Of a stretch of 64,000 nucleotides of DNA, positions 27,870 through 38,597 are shown piece after piece (the stretch's first letter is position 1; every line of letters begins with the position of its first letter). Where the stretch lies: positions 62,001 through 126,000 of the forward strand of contig NZ_LDJK01000012.1 in the NCBI RefSeq assembly GCF_001431535.1, written 5' to 3'. Below the pieces are notes generated by a model, which had not been told where the DNA came from, made no database searches, and saw only the letters and a program-made list of their open reading frames with translations. Source of the DNA: Stenotrophomonas chelatiphaga (lineage in GTDB: Bacteria > Pseudomonadota > Gammaproteobacteria > Xanthomonadales > Xanthomonadaceae). The position numbers and the translations under genes were made by a program.

Positions 27870-28280
27870 TCAGTCGCCTGCGTTCCGCAGAAGGTCATCC
27901 ACTCGCGCGAGCGCTTCGCGGCCTGCAAGGCGGCTCCCGCGAGATACCCAGGAAAAGCCATCGTCCTGGAACCGGGGAAACAGATGCAGGTGGAAGTGGC
28001 CCAGTTCATTGAACCGGCCGTTGTTCTGCAGCAGTGACACGCCATCGCACTTCAGGCAACCCTGCAGCTTGTTTGCCAGTGCTTTGGCCGCAAGCATGAG
28101 TTCGGCTAGAAGTCCGTCGGGCAGGTCTGTTATATCGGCAAGGTGCTCACGCGGACAAAGGAGGATGTGGCCCTCGTTGATCGGCATGTGATCCAGGAAG
28201 CACACGATGTGCCGATTCTCGAAAACCACATGTGCCTCCAGCTGGCCGGAAGTGATGGCGCAGACAACGCAATGTGGCAT
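27870..28280 (-). CDS. HIT family nucleotide-binding protein
   Basis: Small cytosolic hydrolase or transferase of 136 residues acting on nucleotide phosphates. The histidine triad is complete: H95, H97 and H99 in GHFHLHLFPRF. An N-terminal CVVC motif could bind zinc with downstream Cys/His, as in some HIT proteins. The ATG at 28280 is chosen because everything further upstream is low-complexity sequence unlike the family. It is isolated, convergent with groL, and the precise substrate cannot be inferred. Confidence 0.85.
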   Translation of the reverse strand: MPHCVVCAITSGQLEAHVVFENRHIVCFLDHMPINEGHILLCPREHLADITDLPDGLLAELMLAAKALANKLQGCLKCDGVSLLQNNGRFNELGHFHLHLFPRFQDDGFSWVSRGSRLAGREALARVDDLLRNAGD

Positions 28281-28850
28281 CGATACAGTCCATGACGAGG
28301 CGTCGTGAGAGCCCTCTGCACGCCGCAGGAGACTTTTCGACCATGTGGCCGTCGTTCGTGTTGCTGTCGACCACGCCGAGGAGCCACCTGTGCCGGAGCA
28401 AGGTGGCAGACGGTGCGGGTTGGCATACCGGCTGAGCACCCCCCCCAGATTGACCGGCGGATCAAAGATCCCCGCGCACCGTCCACCATGAACCGGGTAG
28501 CAGTACGGTGCATTTTCTGTCCTGACGCCAAGCATGGGCAGAGTGCGGGGGGGGTTACTCAAATCGGGATGCCAATCCCGGCGGGCCTTGTCGGTCCGCA
28601 GGAACATGATGCGTATACCCCATGTGCATGGCTATCAGGAAAGCTGCAAAACCGTCGGCACCCAGGCTTGCGTTTCCGCATCGCGATCCCGGGAACAGGC
28701 CGCGCTTCGCGCTCGCCGAGCACGGCTCGGCGCTACCCGCTGCGGTTTTCCAGCAGGGTGGATCAAGCCCGCGAATCAGCCTGAACCTTTCCCGCAGTTG
28801 CCGATGTAACAGTTGGCAGGCCTGAAACCCTGTGTTATCAATACTCCCCA
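28281..28850. other. Intergenic stretch without a convincing gene
   Basis: 570 bases between the HIT gene and the aromatic leader. It is less GC-biased than the neighbouring genes and has only short open frames with no family features. It contains one REP-like element (28711-28736) and, at its right end, a plausible promoter for the leader: TTGGCA at 28813-28818, a 17-base spacer and TATCAA at 28836-28841. Confidence 0.5.
28711..28736 (-). repeat. GTAG-headed REP-like element
   Basis: On the minus strand GTAG is followed by a hairpin with arms CGCCGAGC and GCTCGGCG-type complement and loop CGTG. Nearly identical to the element at 27831-27856. Confidence 0.8.
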
Positions 28851-28931
28851 ATGAACGCACGCCACGCCAACTCGTACTTTTGGTATTACTTTCCGAAGCC
28901 ACCGGCGGAGGAAGGACTGCGTTCACCCTGA
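28851..28931 (+). CDS. Aromatic leader peptide of DAHP synthase (putative)
   Basis: A 26-codon open frame whose product begins MNARHANS and then has six aromatic residues in a row, YFWYYF (codons at 28875-28892: Tyr Phe Trp Tyr Tyr Phe), before a short tail. It ends at TGA 28929-28931, 24 bases before a perfect terminator hairpin, and the DAHP synthase gene follows. This is the classic layout of a transcription attenuator in which ribosome stalling at aromatic codons decides read-through, as for trpL and pheL. There is no Shine-Dalgarno, and the predicted transcription start falls only a few bases before the ATG, so translation may be near-leaderless. The role is inferred from layout, not shown. 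Confidence 0.82.
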   Translation: MNARHANSYFWYYFPKPPAEEGLRSP

Positions 28932-28990
28932 AGAAACCCTTCAGCCGCATTCCCGAAAGCCGCCAGCGACCCTGGCGGCTTTTTTATTGC
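28904..28990 (+). promoter_or_regulatory. Attenuator RNA of DAHP synthase: competing hairpins
   Basis: Terminator: AAAGCCGCCAG (28956-28966) pairs perfectly with CTGGCGGCTTT (28972-28982) and runs into TTTTATT. Upstream alternatives: CTGAAG/CTTCAG (28928-28944), overlapping the leader stop codon, and a longer pairing of 28905-28915 with 28938-28948 (4 bp, internal loop, 5 bp). GGCGG at 28904-28908 could also pair with CCGCC at 28960-28964 inside the terminator's 5' arm as a short antiterminator. Which pairing the stalled ribosome favours cannot be decided by eye. Confidence 0.7.
28956..28986 (+). terminator. Intrinsic terminator in the DAHP synthase leader
   Basis: An 11-bp perfect stem with a 5-base loop (CGACC) and a T-rich 3' side. 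Its position 46 bases before the DAHP synthase ATG, with only a 26-codon leader frame ahead of it, makes a regulatory (attenuation) role more likely than simple end-of-operon termination. Confidence 0.92.
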
Positions 28991-29031
28991 CGCCACGCTG
29001 GGGACCCCCACACGTTCGAGAGACCCCCGCC

Positions 29032-30126
29032 ATGCCCCCCCATACCGACGACCTCCGCATCCGCAAGATCGAACCCCTGACCCCGCCGGCGCAGCTGCTG
29101 GCGATGCTGCCCTGCGACGATGAAGCGTCCGCTACGGTCACTGCCTCGCGCGCGGCGCTGCACGCCATCCTGCACGGGGCCGATGACCGCCTGGCCGTGG
29201 TGGTCGGGCCGTGTTCGATCCACGACCCGGCCGCCGCCATCGAGTACGCCCAGAAGCTGAAGCCCCTGCGCGATGCGCTGGCCGGCGAACTGGAGATCGT
29301 CATGCGCGTGTACTTCGAAAAGCCGCGCACCACGGTGGGCTGGAAGGGCCTGATCAACGATCCGGACCTGGATGGCAGCTTCAACATCAACAAGGGCCTG
29401 CGCATCGCGCGTGGCCTGCTGCGCGACATCAACAAGCTGGGCCTGCCGGCCGGCGTCGAGTTCCTCGATGTGATCTCGCCGCAGTACATCGCCGACCTGG
29501 TGGCCTGGGGCGCGATCGGTGCGCGTACCACCGAAAGCCAGGTGCATCGCGAACTGGCCTCGGGCCTGTCGTGCCCGGTAGGCTTCAAGAACGGTACCGA
29601 CGGCAACATCAAGATCGCCGCCGACGCGGTGGGCGCGGCGACCAATCCGCATCATTTCCTGTCGGTGACCAAGCAGGGCGACACGGCCATCGTGGCCACC
29701 GCCGGCAACCCGGATTGCCATGTGATCCTGCGCGGCGGCAAGCAGCCGAACTACGATGCGGCCAGCATCGCCGATGCCTGCCAGGTGCTGGCCAAGGCCA
29801 GGCTGCCGACGCGCCTGATGGTCGATGCCAGCCATGCCAACAGCCTGAAGAACCCGGACAACCAGCCGAAGGTGGTCCAGGACATCGCCGTGCAGATGGA
29901 AGGCGGCGAGCAGCGCATCGTCGGGGTGATGATCGAAAGCAACCTGGTCGGCGGACGCCAGGAACTGGTGGAAGGCCAGCCGCTGGTGCATGGCCAGAGC
30001 ATCACCGATGGCTGCATCGACTGGGCGACCACCGAAGTCGTGCTGGAACGCCTGGCGGCTGCCGTGCGCGCACGCCGCGAAGCGATCGCGGTGATCGCCG
30101 AACAAGTGGAAACCGAAGCCGCCTGA
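29032..30126 (+). CDS. aroG: 3-deoxy-7-phosphoheptulonate (DAHP) synthase, class I
   Basis: First step of the shikimate pathway: condenses phosphoenolpyruvate with erythrose 4-phosphate. 364 residues, the usual length for AroF/AroG/AroH proteins. Visible motifs: VVVGPCSIHDP (PEP/metal site), MRVYFEKPRTTVGWKGLINDP, GARTTESQVHRE, PVGFKNGTDG and VDASHANS with a metal-ligand His. The ATG at 29032 is the one that aligns with the family; earlier in-frame codons lie in the attenuator region. Which aromatic amino acid inhibits it cannot be told; the leader with Tyr, Phe and Trp codons suggests control by all three. Confidence 0.95.
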   Translation: MPPHTDDLRIRKIEPLTPPAQLLAMLPCDDEASATVTASRAALHAILHGADDRLAVVVGPCSIHDPAAAIEYAQKLKPLRDALAGELEIVMRVYFEKPRTTVGWKGLINDPDLDGSFNINKGLRIARGLLRDINKLGLPAGVEFLDVISPQYIADLVAWGAIGARTTESQVHRELASGLSCPVGFKNGTDGNIKIAADAVGAATNPHHFLSVTKQGDTAIVATAGNPDCHVILRGGKQPNYDAASIADACQVLAKARLPTRLMVDASHANSLKNPDNQPKVVQDIAVQMEGGEQRIVGVMIESNLVGGRQELVEGQPLVHGQSITDGCIDWATTEVVLERLAAAVRARREAIAVIAEQVETEAA

Positions 30127-30145
30127 GCGGTGCAACGGGTGTGGG

Positions 30146-30255
30146 TGACGGCTGCTGCCTGCGGGGGCGCGCCGTCATCAGCGGTGGCTGGCGGAGTTGG
30201 CAGCCACCGCAGCCGCACCGGCGATGCGCCTGGCGCTGGGCAATGACCCGGCGCC
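30146..30255. other. Hairpin-rich gap between convergent aroG and mdtC
   Basis: Three inverted repeats occur in a row: TGACGGC/GCCGTCA (30146-30177), GCGGTGGCTG/CAGCCACCGC (30181-30210, perfect 10 bp) and TGGCGC/GCGCCA (30230-30255). None has a T-tract. They may together form a bidirectional barrier between the convergent transcripts. Confidence 0.5.
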
Positions 30256-30317
30256 AGGTCCATCGCCGGGGTGGGGCGTCATGAACGAATCTAGCGGATG
30301 GGATCAGCGAACCCGGG

Positions 30318-33300
30318 TCAGCGCGGTTTCCGGCGCAGCCTGGCCAGCGCCAGGTACATCGCCGGCGTGGTGTACAGGGTCAGCAGCTGGCTGACCAGCA
30401 GCCCGCCGACGATGGCGATGCCGAGCGGGCGCCGCAGTTCCCAGCCTTCGCCGCCACCCAGCATCAAGGGCAGCGTGCCCAGCAGCGCGGCGACGGAGGT
30501 CATCAGGATCGGCCGCAGGCGCAGCCGCGCGGCCTCCAGCACCGCATCGTGCGCGCTCAATCCACGCCGCTCGCCGGCCAGTGCGAAGTCGACCAGCAGG
30601 ATGGTGTTCTTCATCACCACGCCCACCAGCAGGAACAGGCCGAGCAGCGAGATCAGGTTCAATTCGTTGTTGAACAGCAGCAGCGCCAGCAGCGCCCCCA
30701 CGCCGGCCGACGGCAGCGTGGACAGGATCACCAGCGGCTGCAGGAAGCTTTCGTACAGCACGCCCAGCACCAGGTACACCGCCAGCGTGGCGCCGAGCAG
30801 CAGCCACAGCTGGCGTGCGCGCATCTGCTCCAGCCCGGCTGCTTCGCCGGACAGCTTGGCCTGCACCGTGCGCGGCAGCATCAAGGCCGCCATCGCGCCG
30901 TTGATGGCGGTCACCGCCTGCTCCAGCCCGACCCCCGGTGCCAGCGCGAACTCGATCCAGATCGAAGCGAACTGCTGGCTGTGCGAGACACGGTCCGAGG
31001 CCATGCCGTAACGCCAGCTGGCGATGCTGGACAACGGAATGCGCCGGCCTTCGCCATCCAGCACCTGCAGTTGCTGCAGGGTGGTCGGGTCTTGGGTATG
31101 CCGCGGATCCAGTTCCATCACCACCCGGTACTGGTTGAGGTTGTCGTACAGCGTGGCGACCTGGCGCTGGCTGAAGGAATTGTTGAGCACGGTGGCGATC
31201 GTGCGCAGGTCCACGCCATGCCGCGCGGCGGCTTCGCGGTCGATGTCCAGTACCACCTGGCGCATGCCGGCTTCGCCCTGCGCTTCCACGTCGACCAGCT
31301 CCGGCAGTGCCTTCAGGGCAGCACTGACCTTCGGCGCCCACTCGCGCAGCGGCGCCAGGTCGGCTGCCATCAGCTGCAGTTCCTGGTTGCCGCTGTCACC
31401 GGCGCCTTCCAGGCGGATGTCCTGGTCCACCCACAGGTACAGGTTGCCGCCCGGCAGCGGCGGCAGGTTCGCACGCAGCCGGTCGATGACCTGTTGGCTG
31501 GAGACCTTGCGCTCGGCCAGCGGCTTCATCTTGATCATGATGAAGGCGTTGTTGACCCCCATGCCACCCCCGATATACCCGATGATGTCCTCGATCGCCG
31601 GATCGTCCAGCAGCAGCTGGCGGTAGGCGCTGATCTTGGGCTGCATGGCCTGGAACGAAAGACCATCATCGCCGCGGGCAAAGCCGCGCAGCTGCGCGGT
31701 GTCCTGCTGCGGCACCATGCCCGTGGGCACTTTCTGGAACAGCCAGGCGTTCAGCGCGATCACCGCGACGAAGGCCAGCAGCGGCCAGCGCAGGCGCAGC
31801 AGGCCCTTGTCCAGGGTGCGCAGGTAAGCCTCGCGCACACGTTCGAACAGCGCATTGCTGGCACGCTGCCATCGCGACGGTGCGTGTTCTGCATCGGTGA
31901 ACAGGCGCGCGCACAGCATCGGCACCAGGCTCAGCGCCACCACCACCGATACCGCCATCGCCGCCACCAGGGTCAGCGAGAATTCGCGGAACAGGCGTTC
32001 GACGAAGTCATCCATGAACAGGATCGAGACGAACACCACCGCCAACGCAAGATTCATCGAGATCAGCGTCGCGCCGACTTCGCCGGCGCCGCGGATCGCC
32101 GCCTGCCAGCGGTCCGCACCCAGCTCGCGATGGCGGGCGATGTTTTCCAGCACCACGATCGCATCGTCCACCACCAGTACGGCGGCCACGATCAGCGCCA
32201 TCAGCGAAAGCGTATTGAGCGAAAAACCGAGCAACGCGATCAACGCCAGCGTGCCGAACAGCACCACCGGGATCGCCACGCTGGGCACCAGCGCTGCGCG
32301 CCAGTGGCCGAGGAAGCCGAGCACCACCAGCACCACCAGCACGATCGCCAGCAGCAGGGTCAGCTCGGCTTCGTGCAGGGTGGCGCGGATCACCGGCGAG
32401 CGGTCCATTACCAGTTGCATGTCCACGTTGGCCGGCAGCAGCGCATGCAGTTGCGGCAGCTGCTGCTGGATGGCATCCACGGTGGCGATGATGTTGGCGC
32501 CGGGTTGCCGGCTGACGATCAGCAGCACCGCCGGGCGTTCGTTGTGGAAGCCGCTGGAATAGCGGTCTTCCACGCCGTCGGCGACCTGTGCGACATCGCC
32601 CAGCCGCAGCGGGCGGCCCTCCTTGATGGCCAGCGCCAGGTCGCGGTACTGCGCGGCCTCGCGCAGTTGCAGGGGCGCTTCCAGCTGCCATTGCCGCGCG
32701 TCGCTGCCGACAGCGCCCAGCGGGCGCAGCGCATTGGCACGCGCGATCGCCTGGGCCACGTCATCCAGCGCCAGCCCGGCATGGTTCAGGGCATTGGGAT
32801 CCAGCGACACCCGCACGGCGGGCAATGCGCTGCCACCGACCTGCACTTCGCCCACGCCCGGGACCTGCGACAGCTTCTGCGCCAGTACGGTGGAACCGAT
32901 GTCATACAGCTGGCCGGGCGACAGCACGTCCGAGGTCAGTGCCAGTGCCAGGATCGGCGCCTGCGAGGGATTGACCTTGCGGTACTCGGGCATGCCCGGC
33001 ATGCCGCTGGGCAGCTGTCCGCGCGCGGCGTTGATGGCGGCCTGCACTTCGCGCGCGGCTTCGTCGATGTTGCGGTCGAGCACGAACTCCAGTTCGATCT
33101 CGGTCTGTCCCTGCGAGCTGGACGACTCCAGGTTGGTGATGCCGGGGATGCTGCCGAGGGCGCGTTCCAGCGGCGTGGCCACCGTGGAGGCCATCGATTC
33201 CGGCGATGCACCGGGCAGGCTGGCACTGATTTCGATGGCCGGATAATCCACCTGCGGCAGCGGGGCCACCGGCAGCAGGCGCAGCGCCATCAGGCCGGCC

Positions 33301-33380
33301 AGCACCAGTGCCACGGCCAGCAGCAGGGTCGCCACCGGCCGCTGCACGCAGGCCTGGGCGATGCGCGCGGCCAGGTTCAT
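30318..33380 (-). CDS. mdtC: RND efflux pump inner-membrane subunit, MdtC-like
   Basis: Proton-driven multidrug exporter subunit of 1020 residues. It begins [20 protein letters not shown], has 12 helices with two large periplasmic loops, and the proton-relay acidic pair in TM4 ([15 protein letters not shown]). [15 protein letters not shown] and similar segments match the MdtB/MdtC group. Its ATG overlaps the stop of the upstream RND gene (ATGA). With its partner it would form a mixed MdtB2C-type trimer served by the adaptor encoded first. No outer-membrane TolC-type gene is present here. Confidence 0.92.
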   Translation of the reverse strand: MNLAARIAQACVQRPVATLLLAVALVLAGLMALRLLPVAPLPQVDYPAIEISASLPGASPESMASTVATPLERALGSIPGITNLESSSSQGQTEIELEFVLDRNIDEAAREVQAAINAARGQLPSGMPGMPEYRKVNPSQAPILALALTSDVLSPGQLYDIGSTVLAQKLSQVPGVGEVQVGGSALPAVRVSLDPNALNHAGLALDDVAQAIARANALRPLGAVGSDARQWQLEAPLQLREAAQYRDLALAIKEGRPLRLGDVAQVADGVEDRYSSGFHNERPAVLLIVSRQPGANIIATVDAIQQQLPQLHALLPANVDMQLVMDRSPVIRATLHEAELTLLLAIVLVVLVVLGFLGHWRAALVPSVAIPVVLFGTLALIALLGFSLNTLSLMALIVAAVLVVDDAIVVLENIARHRELGADRWQAAIRGAGEVGATLISMNLALAVVFVSILFMDDFVERLFREFSLTLVAAMAVSVVVALSLVPMLCARLFTDAEHAPSRWQRASNALFERVREAYLRTLDKGLLRLRWPLLAFVAVIALNAWLFQKVPTGMVPQQDTAQLRGFARGDDGLSFQAMQPKISAYRQLLLDDPAIEDIIGYIGGGMGVNNAFIMIKMKPLAERKVSSQQVIDRLRANLPPLPGGNLYLWVDQDIRLEGAGDSGNQELQLMAADLAPLREWAPKVSAALKALPELVDVEAQGEAGMRQVVLDIDREAAARHGVDLRTIATVLNNSFSQRQVATLYDNLNQYRVVMELDPRHTQDPTTLQQLQVLDGEGRRIPLSSIASWRYGMASDRVSHSQQFASIWIEFALAPGVGLEQAVTAINGAMAALMLPRTVQAKLSGEAAGLEQMRARQLWLLLGATLAVYLVLGVLYESFLQPLVILSTLPSAGVGALLALLLFNNELNLISLLGLFLLVGVVMKNTILLVDFALAGERRGLSAHDAVLEAARLRLRPILMTSVAALLGTLPLMLGGGEGWELRRPLGIAIVGGLLVSQLLTLYTTPAMYLALARLRRKPR

Positions 33381-36300
33381 GCGCCGGCCCCGTCGCCTGC
33401 GCTGCGGGTGCCCACGCGGGCAGCCGGGCGGCGCCGCTGCAGGCGGTCGAATGCGAGGTAGATCACCGGCGTGGTGAACAGGGTCAGCACCTGGCTGACC
33501 AGCAACCCGCCGACCATCACCCAGCCCAGTGGCTGGCGCAGTTCGGCACCCGAACCGGTGGCCAGCATCAGCGGCACCGCACCGAACAGGGCGGCCAGGG
33601 TGGTCATCAGGATCGGCCGGAAGCGCAGCAGCGCAGCCTGGTGGATGGCCTCGCGCGGGGCCATGCCGCGCGTCCGCTGCGCGTCCAGCGCGAAGTCGAT
33701 CATCATGATCGCGTTCTTCTTGACCAGCCCGATCAGCAGGATGATGCCGATCACCGCGATCAGGTCCAGGCTGCGTCCGCTGAGCCACAACGCGGCCAGG
33801 GCGCCCACCGTCGCAGAGGGCAGGGTGGACAGGATGGTGATCGGGTGGATGAAGCTCTCATAGAGCACGCCCAGCACGATGTACATCACCACCACCGCGG
33901 CCAGGATCAGCCACAGCGTGCTCGACAGCGAGCCGTTGAACGCCGCCGCCGCGCCCTGCAGGCGCAGGTCGATGCTGGCGGGCAGCTTGATCGTGGTGCG
34001 CGCCGCCTCCACCGCGGCCACCGCCTCGCCCAGCGATGCACCGGGGGCCAGGTTGAACGACAGCGTGGCCGCCGGGAACTGCCCGACATGGTTGCGCAGC
34101 AGCGGCGCCGGGCCCTGTTCGATGCGCGCTACCGCGCCCAGCGGCACCGCCTGTTCCTGCGCATTGCGCACGCGCAGCCCGGCGATCGCTTCCGGTCCGG
34201 GTTGCCGGGCCGGGTCGGCCTCCAGCACCACGCGGTACTGGCTGGCCTGGGTGAAGATGGTGGAGATCTGACGCTGGCCGTAGGCGTCGTACAACGCATC
34301 GGCCACCGCCTCCACGGACACGCCCAGGCGCGCGGCGGCATCGCGGTCGATCACCACGCGCGCCTGCCGTCCCTGCATCTGCAGGTCACTGGCCACTTCA
34401 CGCAGGGCCGGCGAACGACGCAGCTCCTCCAGCAGGATCGGCGTCCATTGCTGCAGGGTGTCCACGTCGGGGCTGGTCAGGGTGAACTGGTACTGGCTGC
34501 GGCTGATGCGGTCCTCGATGCCCAGCTCCTGCACCGGTTGCAGGTACAGGGTGATGCCGGGGATGCCGGCCACGCGTTGTTGCAGGCGCGCCATGACACT
34601 GGCGATGTCACCGGCGTCGCCGCCCCGCTCGCCATGTGGCTTGAGTTCGATCAGCAGCCGGCCGGTGTTGAGCGCAGCGTTGTTGCCGTCCACGCCGATG
34701 TACGAGGACAGGCTGGCCACCGCCGGGTCCTGTTCGATCGCCGCGGCCAGGGCGAGCTGGCGCTGGCGCATGGCCTGGAAGGAAATGGCCTGCGGCGCTT
34801 CGCTGATGCCCTGCACCAGGCCGGCATCCTGCACCGGGAAGAAGCCCTTCGGCACCGCCAGGTACAGCGCCACGGTGAGCAGCAGCGTCGCCACGGTGGC
34901 GACCAGCATCAACGGCTGGCGCTGCAGCACCCAGTGCAGCTGGCGGTCGTAGAGAGCGATGATGCGGTCGAAGATGTCGCCCTTCTGCCCACCGGCGCCT
35001 TCGTGCCGGTGCGCGCCCGGCCGCAGGAAGCGTGCGCACAGCATCGGGGTCAGTGTCAGCGATACCAGCAACGAGATCCCGATGGCGACCGCCAGGGTGA
35101 TCGCGAACTCGTGGAACAGCGCACCGACCAGGTCGGCCATGAACAACAGCGGGATCAATACCGCGATCAGCGAAACGGTCAGCGAGATCAGCGTGAATCC
35201 GATTTCCTGCGCGCCCTTCAGCGCGGCGCTCATCGGTGTCTGGCCTTCCTCCAGGTGCCGGGCGATGTTTTCCAGCATCACGATGGCATCGTCCACCACG
35301 AAGCCGGTGGCGATGGTCAGGGCCATCAAGGTGAGGTTGTTGAGCGAGAAGCCGGCCAGCAGCATCACCGCGAAGGTGCCCACCAGCGACAGCGGCACGG
35401 CGATGCTGGGGATCAGCGTGGCCGACAGGCTGCGCAGGAACACGAAGGTCACCAGCACGACCAGCCCGATCGCCAGCACCAGTTCCTTCTGCACGCCACG
35501 CACCGAGGCACGGATCGATTCGGTGCGGTCGCTCAGCACCTCCAGTTTCACCCCGGCCGGCATCGACGCCTGCAGCTGCGGCAGCAGCAGGCGGACCTGT
35601 TCCACCACCGCGATGACATTGGCGCCGGGCTGGCGCTGGATGTTCACCAGCACCGCCGGGGTGGTGCCCGACCAGGCCGCCAGCTGCCGGTTTTCGGCCC
35701 CGTCGGTGATGTTGGCCACGTCGCCCAGCCGCAGCGGCGCGCCGTCGCGCCAGCTCAGCACCAGCGCGCGGTATTCGTCCACGCTGCGCATCTGGTCGTT
35801 GGCATCGAGCATCACCGCGCGGATCGGGCCGTCGAAGCTGCCCTTGGGCAGGTTGACGTTGGCCGCGGCGATGGCGGTGCGGATGTGGTCCATGCCCAGC
35901 CCGTTGGCGGCCAGCGCCGACGGGTTGACCTGGATGCGCACGGCAGGGCGCTGGCCACCGGCCAGGCTGACCAGGCCGACGCCGGGCAGCTGCGCCAACC
36001 GCTGCGCCACGCGGGTGTCCACCAGGTCATGCACCTGCGGCAGGGCCATGCCCTGCGAGGTCACCGCCAGGGTCAGGATCGGGGTGTCGGCCGGATTGAC
36101 CTTGCGGTACACCGGCGGTACCGGCAGGTCATCGGGCAGGAATCCGCCGGCCGCGTTGATCGCCGCCTGCACGTCCTGTTCGGCGACGCCCAGCGATACC
36201 GCCAGGTCGAACTGCAGGGTCACCACCGACGCACCGCCGGAGCTGGTGGAGGACATCTGCTTCAGCCCGGGAATCTGCCCCAGCTGTTTTTCCAGCGGCG

Positions 36301-36493
36301 CGGTGACCATCCGCGTGGTCAGTTCCGGGCTGGCCCCGGGATACAGCGTGGTGACCTGGATGATCGGGTAGTCGACCTGCGGCAGGGCAGCCACCGGCAA
36401 GAGCCGATAGGCCAGCACGCCGGCCAGCAGCAGCGCCACCATCAGCAGCGTGGTCGCTACCGGACGCAGGATGAAGGCGCGCGACAGGTTCAT
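33377..36493 (-). CDS. mdtB: RND efflux pump inner-membrane subunit, MdtB-like
   Basis: 1038-residue RND permease, paralogous to the next gene. It starts [22 protein letters not shown], carries the TM4 motif [19 protein letters not shown] and the C-terminal [11 protein letters not shown] region. Overlaps the adaptor stop by ATGA and the MdtC start by ATGA, so all three subunits are translationally coupled, fitting fixed stoichiometry. Likely exports drugs or bile-salt-like compounds, going by the MdtABC family; the substrate here is not known. Confidence 0.92.
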   Translation of the reverse strand: MNLSRAFILRPVATTLLMVALLLAGVLAYRLLPVAALPQVDYPIIQVTTLYPGASPELTTRMVTAPLEKQLGQIPGLKQMSSTSSGGASVVTLQFDLAVSLGVAEQDVQAAINAAGGFLPDDLPVPPVYRKVNPADTPILTLAVTSQGMALPQVHDLVDTRVAQRLAQLPGVGLVSLAGGQRPAVRIQVNPSALAANGLGMDHIRTAIAAANVNLPKGSFDGPIRAVMLDANDQMRSVDEYRALVLSWRDGAPLRLGDVANITDGAENRQLAAWSGTTPAVLVNIQRQPGANVIAVVEQVRLLLPQLQASMPAGVKLEVLSDRTESIRASVRGVQKELVLAIGLVVLVTFVFLRSLSATLIPSIAVPLSLVGTFAVMLLAGFSLNNLTLMALTIATGFVVDDAIVMLENIARHLEEGQTPMSAALKGAQEIGFTLISLTVSLIAVLIPLLFMADLVGALFHEFAITLAVAIGISLLVSLTLTPMLCARFLRPGAHRHEGAGGQKGDIFDRIIALYDRQLHWVLQRQPLMLVATVATLLLTVALYLAVPKGFFPVQDAGLVQGISEAPQAISFQAMRQRQLALAAAIEQDPAVASLSSYIGVDGNNAALNTGRLLIELKPHGERGGDAGDIASVMARLQQRVAGIPGITLYLQPVQELGIEDRISRSQYQFTLTSPDVDTLQQWTPILLEELRRSPALREVASDLQMQGRQARVVIDRDAAARLGVSVEAVADALYDAYGQRQISTIFTQASQYRVVLEADPARQPGPEAIAGLRVRNAQEQAVPLGAVARIEQGPAPLLRNHVGQFPAATLSFNLAPGASLGEAVAAVEAARTTIKLPASIDLRLQGAAAAFNGSLSSTLWLILAAVVVMYIVLGVLYESFIHPITILSTLPSATVGALAALWLSGRSLDLIAVIGIILLIGLVKKNAIMMIDFALDAQRTRGMAPREAIHQAALLRFRPILMTTLAALFGAVPLMLATGSGAELRQPLGWVMVGGLLVSQVLTLFTTPVIYLAFDRLQRRRPAARVGTRSAGDGAGA

Positions 36494-37653
36494 GCGCCGG
36501 CCTGCGCAGCGTCCTCGCTGATGATGCGCACGGCACTGCCGTCTTCCAGTCCGTCGATGCCTTCCACCACCACTTTCTCGCCAGCCTTCAGGCCGCTGCG
36601 CACGGAGACGCGCGTGCCGTCGGCCGGGCCCAGCACCACGTCGCGGCGCTGGGCCTTGTCGTCCTTGTCGATGACGTGCACGTAGTTGCCCTTGCTGCCG
36701 AACTGCACCGCGGCATCGGGGATCACCACCGCGTCCTGCGCACCCAGTTGCAGGCGGATGTTGACGAACTGGTTGGGGAACAGCGCGTCGTCGGCATTGG
36801 CGAACTGTGCACGCAGCTTCAGCGTGCCGGTGGCGGTGTCGATCACGTTGTCCACGCTGGACAGTTCGCCGCTGCCCAGCGCAGCGCGTTCTTCGCGGTC
36901 CCAGGCCTGCACCGGCAGGGCGGGCTGGCTGCGCACGGCGTCCAGCAGGGCCGGCAGTTCCGGTTCGGGCACGGTGAACAGCACGCTGATCGGCGCAGTC
37001 TGCGCCAGCGTCACCAGGCCGTCGGCATCGCTGCTGCGGATCAGGTTGCCGACGTCCACGCGGCGCAGGCCGACGCGGCCACTGACCGGTGCGGTGATGC
37101 GGGTGTACTGCAGCTGCAGCTTCGCTTCATCCACCGTGGCCTGGTCGCTCATGCGGCGGCCCTGCAACTGGCGCACCTTGCTCTGCTGGTCGCTCAGTTC
37201 CTGCCCGGAGACGTAGTTCTGCGCCTGCAGTTCGCCGAAGCGCCGCAGCTGGCGTTCGGCGTTTTCCAGTTCGGCCAGGTTCTGCTGCTGGGTGCCCTGC
37301 GCCTGTGCCAGGCGGACCTCGTACGGACGCGGATCGATCTGCGCCAGCAGGTCGCCGGCCTTCACGTGCTGGCCTTCGTTGAAATGCAGTTTCAGCAGTT
37401 CGCCATCCACGCGGCTGCGCACCACCACGCTGTGCAGCGGGGTCACCGTGCCGATCGCCTTCAGCCGCAGCTGCAGCGGTTCGGCGCTGGCACGGGCGAT
37501 GCGGACCGGGGTCGGCTTGCGCCCGCCGGCATCTGCCGCCACGTCGGCGCGCGGCCACGCCCACCATGCCAGCAGCGCGGCAAGCATCACGAAGGGAGCT
37601 GCCAGCAGCAGCGTGCGGTTACGGCGGGGGCGCGACAGTGGGTCAAGCGGCAT
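36490..37653 (-). CDS. mdtA: RND periplasmic adaptor, MdtA-like
   Basis: Membrane fusion protein of 387 residues bridging the RND pump and an outer-membrane channel. One N-terminal anchor helix (about 14-33), a biotinyl-lipoyl-like hairpin with coiled coil (about 80-190; [20 protein letters not shown]) and beta-barrel/membrane-proximal domains. Start ATG 37653 is chosen because the product then begins with a basic stretch and anchor ([13 protein letters not shown]...). First gene of the mdtABC operon; a 200-base leader upstream has no recognised operator. Confidence 0.9.
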   Translation of the reverse strand: MPLDPLSRPRRNRTLLLAAPFVMLAALLAWWAWPRADVAADAGGRKPTPVRIARASAEPLQLRLKAIGTVTPLHSVVVRSRVDGELLKLHFNEGQHVKAGDLLAQIDPRPYEVRLAQAQGTQQQNLAELENAERQLRRFGELQAQNYVSGQELSDQQSKVRQLQGRRMSDQATVDEAKLQLQYTRITAPVSGRVGLRRVDVGNLIRSSDADGLVTLAQTAPISVLFTVPEPELPALLDAVRSQPALPVQAWDREERAALGSGELSSVDNVIDTATGTLKLRAQFANADDALFPNQFVNIRLQLGAQDAVVIPDAAVQFGSKGNYVHVIDKDDKAQRRDVVLGPADGTRVSVRSGLKAGEKVVVEGIDGLEDGSAVRIISEDAAQAGA

Positions 37654-37854
37654 GGGGCATCCTGCACCCTGCGATGGCGCAGGGAAGTGCTGCGCCAGGA
37701 TCATCACTGCAGGCCTGGCAACGTGGGGAGGGTTGTCTGGCGGGGCCGCCGAAGCAGCGTGGCTGGATGCCGCCGCTTGCGCGACGGGGCCGCCATGGTA
37801 GCCAATTGCGCGACAGGTTTCCGCATGACCTTGGTCATGGGCGCACGCATCCAG

Positions 37855-37877
37855 GTAGTGACGGCCGCTGGCCGTCA
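37855..37877 (+). repeat. GTAG-headed REP-like element
   Basis: GTAG followed by a perfect hairpin TGACGGCC-GCT-GGCCGTCA. An identical copy in the opposite orientation lies at 42163-42185. Confidence 0.85.
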
Positions 37878-37888
37878 ACGTAAATCCG

Positions 37889-38506
37889 TCAATGCACTTC
37901 GTCGTGGTACACGAACTTCGGCATTTCCCAGCGGTAGTGGATCGCCAGCAGGCGCAGCGCGAAGCCCCCGGCCAGGCAACACAGGATGGCGGTGTTGTCG
38001 GCCACGTTCCAGCGCAGCAGCAGCAGGTAGGCCGCACCGGTCAGCAGCGAAATGATCGCGTACAGCTCCTTCTGGAAGATCAGCGGCACTTCGTTGCACA
38101 GGATGTCGCGCAGCACCCCACCGAAGGCGCCGGTCAGCATGCCGGCGATCAGCACGATCGGCGTGGCGTGGCCACCTTCGCGGGCGATCGCACAGCCGAT
38201 CAGGGTAAAGGCGATCAGGCCCAGCCCGTCCAGCACCAGGAAGGTGCGGCGGAAATGGTGCATCCAGCGCGCGACCCAGGTGGCGATCAGCGCGGCGCAC
38301 ACGGTGAATCCGAGGTATTCGGGATGCTTCACCCAGGCCAGCGGATAGTGGCCGAGGATGATGTCGCGCAGCGATCCACCGCCGAGGGCGGTGACGCAGG
38401 CGATCATCACCACGCCGAACAGGTCCATGCGGCGGCGGCCGGCGGACAGCGCACCGGTCATGGCTTCGGCGGAAATGGCGATCAGGTAGATGATGGACAG
38501 CAACAT
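37889..38506 (-). CDS. TRIC-type cation channel family protein (YadS-like)
   Basis: Inner-membrane protein of 205 residues with about seven helices arranged as two UPF0126/TRIC repeats: each carries a GGGSLRD(I) or GGVLRD(I) motif (near residues 42 and 128), the hallmark of the family. Bacterial TRIC proteins are trimeric monovalent-cation channels. The ATG at 38506 has GGAG seven bases upstream; an earlier start adds 13 basic residues without a ribosome site. A tandem glycine riboswitch lies directly upstream, so the gene is probably controlled by glycine and may move glycine or ions that accompany it. Confidence 0.9.
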   Translation of the reverse strand: MLLSIIYLIAISAEAMTGALSAGRRRMDLFGVVMIACVTALGGGSLRDIILGHYPLAWVKHPEYLGFTVCAALIATWVARWMHHFRRTFLVLDGLGLIAFTLIGCAIAREGGHATPIVLIAGMLTGAFGGVLRDILCNEVPLIFQKELYAIISLLTGAAYLLLLRWNVADNTAILCCLAGGFALRLLAIHYRWEMPKFVYHDEVH

Positions 38507-38513
38507 GGGCAGG

Positions 38514-38536
38514 CTCCGGACGCGGTGGGTCCGGCC
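38514..38536 (-). promoter_or_regulatory. Hairpin covering the TRIC gene ribosome site
   Basis: On the minus strand CCGGAC and GTCCGG pair around a 7-base loop, and the 3' arm runs into the GGAG of the TRIC gene. It could be the expression platform of the glycine riboswitch acting on translation. Confidence 0.5.
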
Positions 38537-38597
38537 ACGCAGCACGCAGCGCCGATGCCGGGGCAGCGACGTACGAAGGTGACCGGTGCCGCTCCCG

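Noticed and set aside
28305..28825. Short frames in the gap between the HIT gene and the leader
   Set aside because: None has a ribosome site or any recognisable domain; one spans a REP element.
30549..33461. 970-codon plus-strand frame opposite mdtC
   Set aside because: It mirrors the RND gene, is Gln/His/Arg-rich with no family features and no ribosome site. Such frames are normal in high-GC DNA. The same holds for 33308-36685.
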